From Acanthopleura granulata (taxonomy: Eukaryota; Mollusca; Polyplacophora; Chitonida; Chitonidae), in contig JABBOT010000007.1 in assembly GCA_016165875.1 (NCBI GenBank), positions 12,789,227-12,853,226 of the forward strand: 64,000 nucleotides of DNA. Direction: 5' to 3'. Shown here in pieces: positions 44,656 to 56,600 of the stretch (position 1 is its first letter; each line of letters opens with the position of its first letter). The position numbers and the translations under genes were made by a program. The notes under the pieces were generated by a model that saw only the letters and a program-made list of their open reading frames with translations, made no database searches and was not told the DNA's origin.

Positions 44656-47600
44656 GTAAGCTCCCTGGACAAAGACATGTCTCTGTTCTCGTGTACATTG
44701 CAGCTGGTTTTCATTTAACGTAGATTGCGCTGCTCTCACTGAGGTTCCGGTAAAAATTGCATAATATTTTTGCATAATATTTTCTGAATGACAATGTGAT
44801 GCAGGTCTAATAAATGCAATTTAATGTAAATTAGTGGTTTATATTCAAACATATGCATTTATGAAAAAATATTGATGACTGTATTAAAAACATAAATTTT
44901 ATCAGAATACAGGTTGAACACATTTGCTAGATGGAAAGACCAAATTTTAGTGCAAATATGTTTATTAAACATGCGTAATGTCGTCCTTTACAACATCATT
45001 GCGCAAAGACTTATATACCAAGAGGTGGTATATTGCTCGATATGGTGAACATAAAAAATGTATATACACTCATGTGTTTACTTGATTGTTATCTGAATCA
45101 GACGCTCTACTCACGAATCTTTGATTTACACAATGGCGGTCGGGTTCATGGCGTAGGAAACACGAGTGCCCCGTGTAAACCACCGACATTTGACAAGTGT
45201 TTTTTTTGTTCTTAAATTCCAAAGGACATATCAAGTATAGCACGGCTGGCTCATCCTTGTCATCGTTCATGCATTTACATGTATGAATCGGGAGGGAAAG
45301 ACGTCAGGCAATGACACAGTCATCACATGATTTATGCGAGATACATTTTAGGAACCTAGGCTAGGAAACCGACATCCATGTAACAGTTGTCAATCAAAAT
45401 GGGCGTTCTGGGGCAATAATCGTCGACCAGTTTGCAGATAACACAAACCACAAATTAGTAAAAAAGTATATAAAATTTAAAAACTAGGACGGATTCATGC
45501 AAAGAGAACTTGCCAACAGTTTTCAATAATGACGGAAAGATGCCATGAATGTTCTAAGTGGATGAATAAAATCAGTATCTAAATCGCGTGCCATTATAGG
45601 ATATATAGTGTCGATAGTCAAAAATGTATCTCAGTTGGGCTTTGATTGGAACTGTTCATATATTGCACGGATTGATGCATAAAGAAGCAGTCACCAGTTT
45701 TCAATGATGACGAAAATCCTAGGTGGAGGAAAGGCCTTCTTTGCACTGTTATATTTTGACTTATGATGGTGATCAAGTTTTAATATTTATGAAAAACTTT
45801 TCATCTATGAAATTTATTTCCTTTAAAATGTGATCTTTGGACATTATGTATACTTCACATGCATGACTGTCAGGCCAAAGGAAACAGTCCTCACATTTGT
45901 TCGATCTAAGAAATATAACTCTGATTAAGGATAGATTTGGTGGCAAAGTTAAAACCAGATAGGGCAATGGCAGAGATGACCATACCAGCCTATGTGCCAG
46001 ATAATTTCAGAATTCAGCAACGCTTTCGAATTACATGGATGTATTTCTTCATTTTATGGCTTTAAGTTAAGTTACTAATGAAGATGTGCTCTTTCTTTCT
46101 TTAGAAATGTCTGACACTTGTTACAATCAGGTAAAATTAATAACTGAAAAGAGGCTGACCTATGTAAGGGAAAGATGGATTGCGATCTTATCAATCCGTT
46201 ACAAATGGTTACGGGGTTACGCGTCCTCTGAAATCATCTCCTTTCTCTTTAGCACTTCCACACCCACTTTCCTGTCTCAAGTATGAACAGATACGCGCAC
46301 GAGCGTTTGCTCTGAAGTAATCTGTAAGCAATGTTAATAGATCGGTGATATATCAATTAAACTTCTCGTTTGATTTATTAATTATTCCCTCAGTTAGTCA
46401 CGCTGAATTAGTAAGTATATCCACCACCCCACTCCGCATACCCCTTTCGTCAATGTGAGACATCATGAGGGAGGACTGCCCAACAGATCGAGATACCCTG
46501 AGATTTAGTCGTATTTGACAAGAGTAGATGGCTGCCTCAGGTTTGCAGATAAATCGCGCTCTCAGGGTGGTTAGGGTCCTCCCTTGGTCACATTAACATT
46601 TGCCAAAAAAACGAACTTCAGGGCCGTAGCGGACAAAATTTACAGAGGATGAAGGTTTCTTGAATACGGCTTTAAAAACGGATCTGCCCACTCCACACTG
46701 GTTGCTGGCTCTGAAATAAATCGAGCGGTTTATTTTATTACAATTAAGGTAACACTTGTCTTTTTTACAGGTATTGCATTGCGCTTCCACGGACGGGCTC
46801 TAGTCCATTGGACGGAAACACGGACCGTGATGGTTGGGGCTTCAGTCTCGGTGTCCGAGACTGTTCACTATCAGGCCGATGAGAATTACTTCGATAACAT
46901 CATTGTTCTGTATGGCAAAGGTTAGTGCATAGCCTATGAAACACCCCGCCCTGTCACTTCGCTTGTTTGTCCCGCCAGCTATTGTGTATAGATGCATGGT
47001 GCTATATTTCTCTAGATCTCATTCACATTTTCTGTGTGTCAAACAAGCGCCACCTGGTAGTTGACGGCAAAAATAGCTCAAGTGGCAGGACTCCCTAACT
47101 GGCTCTGTTGAATGCCACAAAACCTTGTATTATCCCCCAGTGCGTGTAAACAACGGAGAGTGCCGTGACGGAATGGGGACATGTTTCCGACAGAACAACA
47201 TACTACAAAGCAAGCTTCACTTTTCTAATACCTTGTCAGTCTCTTTTCGTGTCTCCCTATTCTGGCGTGCGGACAGCTGCAGATGTAGAAAAAGTAGGAT
47301 AGAAGAATAGGATAGTTTCGAGTTAAAGAAAAGGTAAAGATGGAGGTAAAAGTCCTACTGTACCATGTGACCTGTCAGACATGTTAGGCGGCAATTCTTG
47401 ATTATACATTTGCCATAACATGAGTGTGAGAAAAAAATTCACAAGAAGTTATTTGGAGTAGACGAAAGAATGAGAAAATTGAGGAGTTGAGTGTTTGTGG
47501 GATAGAAAAGTTCAGAAGCAAAGGGTTGTCATTTGTACCTCGAGAGAGCGATGGGATAGGTGATTGGTAACCTAAAAACAAGAAAAGTTGCGTAACAATC

Positions 47601-49227
47601 ATACAAAAGGACTTATTTTTACCTCTAACGACAAAAGAGGTGGACCTCAAAATTCTCCTATCGGAGCAATAAGTGAGGAACTTATATACCTACGTCAGTC
47701 TTCATAGACTTCATATGTACGTCAACATTGTATTTCGAACTTTTTAACGGTTTCGCTAACCAAACTGTCGGCTGGACACCCTGCCGGTAAAGCGAGATAG
47801 ACGTGATTTTGGGAGACTTGGAGAAGGTGGGTATCCTCGGGTCATGATGGATGATGTTTGATATAATCTGGTGGCTTCTCTATGAGAATGCTTTAATAAC
47901 TCTCTCTTGCATATATTAGCTGGCTAGTGGTTAAAAACTCCACATAGGACAAAGTGTTGTAGAATATTTTTTGTAGTCTTAATAACTTTTTTCTAAAAAA
48001 CGGTCGCACGGAATTTTGACACCTTTTTTACTTTTAAAGATATTAGTTAAAGAACATTAAAGTTTCAAATTTTTAAATAAGTTTTTGAAATTTTTAACTT
48101 TAAACGATCACTAAGGACAATCTAGGAAGAATGTTAAAAATCCATGGGACCGTTTTTTTAGATGAAACAATAAATTATCCACTTGAGCAAAAAAGATTGT
48201 TTTGTTCTGCAAAGCTTGTTCATGTTCTCAGAGTAACGTGGAATCACTGACTTTTTGGTTCACTGCATCCTTTTATGTTTTTTACAAAACTAGATTATAG
48301 CAATGTTTTACTTTATATTTATATGACTGAAAACTAAGTATTGTTCAGAGGATGATTTAAGGGTACAGAAAGACTACAGCCAAGAGACTAAAACCAGAAC
48401 AGGGTAGCGGGCAAAAGGTCACTGTAACCTGTGAAATCCTACCTCTTGTCAATTTACCTCAGTTTAGGATTTCTTCTAACTGTTAATGTAAATTTCTTAA
48501 AACGCAATAACTTACATACCCCCTGCAATGGTTCACGAACACCCTATGGTTCAAGAAGCATAAAATATGTGAAAATAATGTAATCATTTTAAGTTCAGTT
48601 TATTAGACGTCACTGGTCTAGAATTATTCTCAGTTGTTGGCATCACACTGAATACACAATCACATGAAAACAATGCAGATTCATCCAGGAGCACAATATT
48701 AACTTATCGGTCATTTCCGTGCCCATGGAATGTTCAAGCATACGTGAAAAACGAAAAACGCGCCAAAAAATGTAGAAAAGTATATATAAGGCCACTGGTA
48801 CACAAGGAATGTGAAAAGCTCGGTAAACAGGTGAATTCTGTCGAACGGAAGCCTCACACGACTCCAGCTTCAAGCCCATATTTGGATGTCGCTTAGCTGC
48901 GAAGCCATCTATATGTACCACCTGCTCGTTACTTTCTTTGCAATAGTGCCAGAGTTCTACCGTCTCGCACCCCAGGCTATTAATGTGTGCCACTTGTGAA
49001 AGCACTGACATGCACGAATTTATATGCGCACTACAGTTTAAATCGGCGGTCTCACCTTCATTCCGTAGCAGTTGCCGGCCTCGAAGATGTTGGCCACACG
49101 TAATAAACCAAAACCATCCCGTGACCTGTTTTTGATTGATATGGCGCATATATATATAGATATATATATATATATAGATATATATATATATATATAGATA
49201 TATAGATATATATATATATATATATAT

Positions 49228-49300
<73 letters not shown>

Positions 49301-52300
49301 TATAGATAGATATATATGTTCTGTTTTCCATGTTACTACATTGCTATATTAGTTGATGCAAACCACACTTGAATTCAGCCATGATCTGAACGGCCCATTA
49401 TAGTGTAGAATGTTAATGGGATCCAGCCATCTGTTACAGAAACCTTTGCTGTTATTGCGGATCCATCTGACGTCTCCGTAACGGATAGATTCACTTTACA
49501 TCGAATGTCCCACAACCCCGTCTCGTCACAACGTCACTTTTCATTCCAGAAGCAGTTGTGACGTCAGACGTCACAGATTTGCACCATCCGTTTGTTGTGG
49601 GACATCCAGAAAACCTGCATACAACATTCGTCAAATAGCTGTTCTTGATTGACAGCTCGGAAAGGTCAATCGTGAGCCAGGATAATGCATGTGTATCTTT
49701 GTCTTTCCTTATCTTCTTGTTTTTGTTTTTATCTTAAGGGGCTAACGATACATGCTCTAACCGTACGCATCCCGCGGGCAAGTGCGCGTACCCGTTCAGG
49801 TTCCGGCTTCCTGACGGACTTCCATCATCCTTTGAGAGGTCAACTGGTCATGTACGCTACGATATCACTGGAACCATAGGCATACCATGGAGGTTTGACC
49901 ACACCACCAAAATTGTTTTGACAGTACTCAACCTTCTGGATTTGAACCGGGAACCCATGGCCTTGGTGAGTATGCCATGGCTTTCATGTTTTCCTGGCAA
50001 AGAGTATAGAGGACGACCAGTAGCTTGATTTTGTCCACTTAAATCACATCATTGGTTTACATGTAAAGCACTAAGAGAATCTGTGACTATAACAGGCTTT
50101 TAATGGTCTTAAATCCAAAAGAAAGAGCAGAGCATTCAGAATTGCATAGAGTTCTGACTGAATGTTATACAGACAGGTTATGACCGACAGTTTGAGATCA
50201 TCACGCAGCCTTAGGGCTTGTTTAGTTAGTCTATCTGCTCGTTCATCACCGGGCACCCCAGAATGCCCAGGAACCCAAGCGAAGCAAATGTCAAGACCAA
50301 CAAAGAGTATAGAGGACGACAGTAGCATTTTGTCCACTTAAATCACATCATTGACTGTAAAGCACTAAGAGAATCTGTGACTATAACAGCTTTTAATGGT
50401 CTTAAATCCAAAAGAAAGAGCAGAGCATTCAGAATTGCATAGAGTTCTGCTGAATATACAGACAGGTTATCCGACAATCTAAGAACTTTTTCATATCGCA
50501 ATTCTGGTACGCAAACGGAAGCCCCAACCTTACTTTTTCGTATCGCAATTCTGGTACGCAAACGGAAGCCCCAACCTTAGCAGGGCACCTGGAGGTATGG
50601 GTATAAATTTGCATGTATGCAGACCAATTGTTGCTAACGTATTCGTTAGAAATCGCAGAAATACGGTGAGTACAGTCTGATTTCTGGATCTGAGGGTAAA
50701 CCGATAAATGTTTTGGGGAAATGAAGCGCACACTCTTATGGCTAAGTAAACATATCATGGCAACCGATATACTAGTATGTTGTAGAGACATGAAACGCAC
50801 TTAACTAAGGAGTACTCAACATTAATTAGGCTGCATGAAAATAATTTCTGGCCAGGACTGAACTTTTAATCTTCAGCTGCATGTGTGCCAGATTTCACAG
50901 CATTGTATTGAAACAAAAATCGACAAATAAAAGTATTTCACCACCCGATTGTCGCCCAGAAAGAAAAGGGGAATTGACGAAAATGCCTTTAGCATTATGT
51001 GTGACAAAATTCACCGGTAATTCGTTTGCAAAGTTAACTGTAATCAAGAATTGCCCCGCATCCAGTTGTGAATTTTTACTTAAATTCTTACGGAAATTTA
51101 AAAGAAATCGTTATGCTCCATTGCAGGGTAAATAACTTTATCTGGACACTTCTGAGCAAACGAAACCTAAGTATCCTAATAGCCATTACAAACCTTTTTC
51201 TGAATTTCGTCTACCCAGGATATCGATCACCTTCGAAATGTTTGTCTGTTTAGCTCTGTTAATCTCCATTCACCCGAACTCCCATTTTGGTTGACGGTTG
51301 GTATACGCATGTGGATTTCGACGCTTAGGTTCTTATATTTCAAGGAAGGTTTTTTGAATTAGGCATTAGTAAAATCTGCTTCTGTGATCTACAGTAAGCC
51401 TAAGGGTCTCTAAATCGTGGTCAGAGAAAAGATTTGTGTTCGATGGATGCAAGATTGAGGTAGTCATCTGATTCCTGGCGTGTTTCAGGCAGTGCCCATG
51501 GGGCAAAAGACAAAGACTCTTTGTTGCCTATGGTGTAAGTCTGGTCCCATTGAGGCATCCTGCCGCCTGGAGAGGACGGGCTACGTCCCAGGGGAATCTA
51601 TTGTCATCAACGCCGAAATTACCAACGGATCCAGTCGCAAAATGTCCTGTTCGTATGCTGCGCTAGTACAGGTAATTCCTTAACGGCACGTGCAGCCCGT
51701 GCCAGAGACACTTTATGTGTTAGTCAAGCTGGTTAAGGGAGCATCTAACCCTTGATTAGTCTGACAAGGCTCGGTGTTTTTATTTACTTGTTCGTGTGGA
51801 TGCTTTACTGATATATATAGGACAGGCTACTATAATACAAATAACAAATCCAGTACCTGCTGGCTTGTCTGCTCAGCAAGATCGTCAGACACCTGGCCGC
51901 AGGAGACCGTTTTACGAAGAAGGTGTAACGTATCACCAAGCGTAACTACCGTGGCGACATATCTCTCTGTACTTGGTGCATGTGTGATCATGGCAATTAT
52001 GTTGGACCTAACTTAAACCGTGTTTGTGAAATGCACTGCTAGCCATATATGATCAGACTTACAATAAAAATATGATCGCTTCTGACCATAAAATATATGG
52101 TATGGAAGCGACGTACCATATATTTTCTGGTCGCTACCTAACCATAAAAACTATGGTTAGAATGGCCATAAAAGTTATGGCTACTACCTAACTATAAAAA
52201 TTATTGTCCCTACTTAACTGTAAAAATTATTGTTGAAGTAACCATATGATGGTAGGCGTAACTGTAAAATTATTGTTCCAGTAACCATAAACTATATAGT

Positions 52301-53626
52301 AGGCTTATTCCTGTTACAGCGACAAGGAATGAACTGAACTGAAAGGCTTTCCACACACTGTAATAATGCTAAACGTCTTTATGTAAGTGACGAAAATATT
52401 CTTGAGTAGGCATATACGACAATCAAATGAATCATTTTTGGTAGCTATTGCCAGTCTACTAAAATGATGGTACACTAAAAACTCACAGAGAACCAGAAAA
52501 TATATTCATAACAGTATATTAGCAGAAGAAAACACATAATCACATATGATGGACGTAAAACAAGCAGCATGGCACAATTTTTCAGCACAAGATTACTGTC
52601 CACACTATTGTCGGCATTTCGTCACTTGCTCTTATCTAAAATATTGCAGACGGACACAACTTCCAGGTAGTCCTCTCTACCAACTTTAGAAAGTCCATGC
52701 TGTCATGCTTAGAACCAGTTTCAGAGTTAGTTTCACATGAGGGTTGTACGAACTACCCCATATGTAGCACAGTGCCACCACTGCCTGACGAACCTCACTG
52801 ATAGAGGCAGTCGAGCATACCATAAGACCATCCTCCAAAATCTGGATATCCTTTATGTCGCCCCATGAACCACACAGTGAGATTCACGGCTGAACTCTTG
52901 CGATGACATCAGCACAAACTTTGTCAAAAGGCAGGGTGGCTTAAGTTAAAATATGTGAACTAAAATATTGTGTGTAATCGACAAAATTCACACAACCTAG
53001 AGGTTTAATGTACAAAAATTGCCTAAATTTGATTAATGTGATTAAATTCAGTCGCATAGTGCATGAGATATCTTGCAGGCCAGCACCAGCCACTCCGGAA
53101 TGATTAAAAATGATCAAAGTGTCAGACTGGAATGGATTAAAGTTTTTAGGGTGTTGATAAAACAGCTTACGACCAAATTTGATACTCTTCAGTCCCATAT
53201 TGACCGGAAAACAGTAGACAAAATAACTAACACAAGATCGACTGGACCGGCTGATACAACCGCAGTGTTCCCCTTAGCACAACGATCTGACAATCAATGT
53301 TTACCCTTACCATCCTGAAAATATGCGGGTGGTCCCTGGTTAACACATCCAAATTGAAACTGGAGGAGCTCTGTATGGTCAACTTACATGGCCAACCCTG
53401 TGCATTTGCATTTCTAAGTAATCAATACAGAACCTCAGATGCTGCCACCTAAGCACATGCATACTCTGGAGAATATAGAGCATACATTATAATAACTGCA
53501 CGTCTTTTCTGTCATTTCTATAAGACATGTATAGCGGAGAATATTTAGTTACCTTATCCAAAGATGCAGAGGAACACTGCTTGCAGATGGTTATCAACCA
53601 TTTCATACATCGGTACCATAATTACA

Positions 53627-53688
<62 letters not shown>

Positions 53689-56600
53689 ACATATGTAGCA
53701 GCTGCTACACCTGTAATTAAGTCTATGCATTGAACACACACTGGCGAAGTGCTGGGATCAGGCAAATCAGAAATAGAGTGGACCATAAAAATTGTCGTGG
53801 CTATATCGCTTCAAACATGAAACTTATAGGGTTGACTTTTTATTGCCTGCCGTGATTGGCGACACATTTTGGACCAGCAGTTTTATGGTCGCCCTGCACG
53901 TAACCATAGTTATTATGGTCAGCCATGGTAGACCACACATTTATGACTACCATTTATATCGTCACTCTCGAAGAAACCATAACTTTTATGATGGGGCTGA
54001 TCACACATGTACCAGATCACAGGACAGTGCACGATCACAAAGCCATGTTACATTTAACCCAGACTTAGTCTTAACTTGTGATATCATTCTTGAACTTACT
54101 CTTGAACTTAAAGGCTAATTTTTATTTTTATCATGAAGGTATGATACCACTCGTAATATTGAAAGAGAAATAATTAAAATAAATCTCAAGTTTAGCACAA
54201 AAACTGTTTTGAACATAAAAGTGCATGTGATTTAAGTCTTAGGCAGCTTCGTAATCCTGCCACCTAAATGGTAACGATGACGGCTGTCATTCACGTGAAA
54301 GTATGAACATCAGGGCAGACTTTAACAAGAGCTTCAGTTTGAATGTATGTATGTTTTGAGTTTTGCGCCGTACTCAACAATCTTTCAGTCAAATGACGAC
54401 GAGGAGTCCTTACAATGTTTTTATATCCTGTGTCTCCGAGTGACAAGGCGAGTCCATGCTGCCAAAGTGCTGCCGCCATGGGGACATCAAGCCGAAGGCA
54501 CCAGAGATAACACCCCACCCAGTCGTATTATACTGACACCAGGCCAACCAGTCCCTTTTTCTTGCTCTACCCTATCTGTGCTGAGCGCAAAGGGAGGCAG
54601 AACAAGTACCATTTTTAAAATCTGTGGTATGACCCGATTCGGGATTGATCCCGGATCTCCCAATCTCTATGTAACATTCTGACATCCGTGTAATGCTCTG
54701 TGTAATTTGACTTAATTGGTTTTTCCCTGAGCTTAACGAGTTAATCGAGTTCTGGCTTTAAGTCAGGCGGTGTGTCAGGCTTGTTGTAACGGGCGGTGAT
54801 TTCTTTCTTCCGGCCATACCAGTTTATTCCACCCGTAAAACCTGACTCTCATGGCTTAAGTTTCTTTAGGCGTTAAGACCGACAGTTGAATACCACTCGT
54901 AAACAATGAAAAATCACTCGTCGCCAGATCCGTTTTCCAAAACAAGCTACAACATCAGTTCCCAGAGGAATCAGCATGAAACGATACGTGAATGTTAAAG
55001 GAGAAGAAAGCATATAAACGATGTCAGGAAGAGATGAAAAAGTGTCAAAATTTATTTGTAAATATAGACTTTAATATTTATCTTGATTTTCTCTTTCACA
55101 TGAAAACAGTATTTGAAAATACATTTGTTTGGTGGCTATTTGGTACCACTTCTGTCATATATTGTCTTTGCGTAATAATGTATATAACGATGCTACATAG
55201 GTTTGATAAATATAACTGCATCAGAATTCGTTCTTTTCATCTGACAAATTTGTTCAACCTTTATTCTGATAATATTTATCTTTCTAATACTTTCATAAAT
55301 ATTATCACAATTGAGATTAAGTGCACATGTTTGAATATTCACAACAGATTTACATTCAAATACATTTATTACACATACTTCCTTATTGAGAACATTATTG
55401 CAAAAAGACAATCCATACCAGAAGTGGTCCCAAATAACCACTACACAAAAATATTATCAAATACTCTTTTCTCCTGAAATTGAAAATCGCTTAACGCAAC
55501 GACCCCAAAAGCCTCCCACCAATGATGTCGCAGAGTTCAACCCCAGCTCATGCTGCATTCTCTCCGACCGTACATGGGAAGGTCTGTCAACAACTTTACC
55601 TGTGGTCGTGGGTGTCCCCTGGCTCTGCCCAGTGTCCTTCCGCCATAACTTTGACCGCATTCGAAAAAGTGAAATTATCTTGAGTATGGCGTAAAACACC
55701 AACAAAATAAATCAAATAAATGAATAAATAAATAAATGCGAGTGAAAATCAAAATTGAAAATGAAAATCAGTGTAAATATTGAAGACTCTATGTGCAAAT
55801 AACACCCACGCTTTTTCATCTAGGGCTGAGACGGATAATCCTGACTGATAAAAAGATGCCCAGTAGGAGAGAATATTTCAGGAACAGTTTATTCAGCGTG
55901 CTCGGTTAATCAGTCCGGCACCTGGTAATCAGTATTCAGTAATCAGTTCTGAAAAATGCAGGAATACAGTGTAACAGAACAGTGATACGGAATTATATCA
56001 AATGCACATCACACGCTCCTGTTACTACATAATAAGTAGCTATATCAAGAATCAAAAATCAATTTGGCCGGGATAACTGTGTACGTATATAAAAAAAATG
56101 AAATTTCTCAATTATATTACATTAAATAACAGACAAAAAATACTGCCATTATCTCGCAAATATTATAGCGTTAAGATCGTTCACAGTTTGGCTTAAAATT
56201 ACATTCATCCACCAAAACAACCCTTCAAAATTCTGGTATACAAATCAAAGTAACAAAATACGCGTACACTTAATCGAATTCAATTTATCCATAACCGATC
56301 AATTCAGGGGGAGCAACTCTTATAGTCAAAAGCACGTTAAGTACTCATCATTATGCAACATTTAGTTATTTAAGGAATATACTTTGCCAAGCAAAAGGAA
56401 TTAAAAGAATATAAATGCATTACCACATTCTGTGAACTCATTGAAAAAAATCTATAAAAATATCTCCTAATTACTATACAAAGCATCTCTATTCAAACAG
56501 TAAACGCCAAAGAGTCATAATGCACTCAGCCCCCTATCTAAAACAAGAGACAACGCTGCTTTGGAAATATAACAGAACTATCTGATTTACTGAATGAAAA

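Noticed and set aside
49038..49331. Isoleucine-tyrosine rich frame on the minus strand
   Set aside because: It is the translation of the TA/GATA microsatellite.
54992..55477. 161-codon plus-strand frame
   Set aside because: It spans both arms of an AT-rich fold-back element and has no domain.
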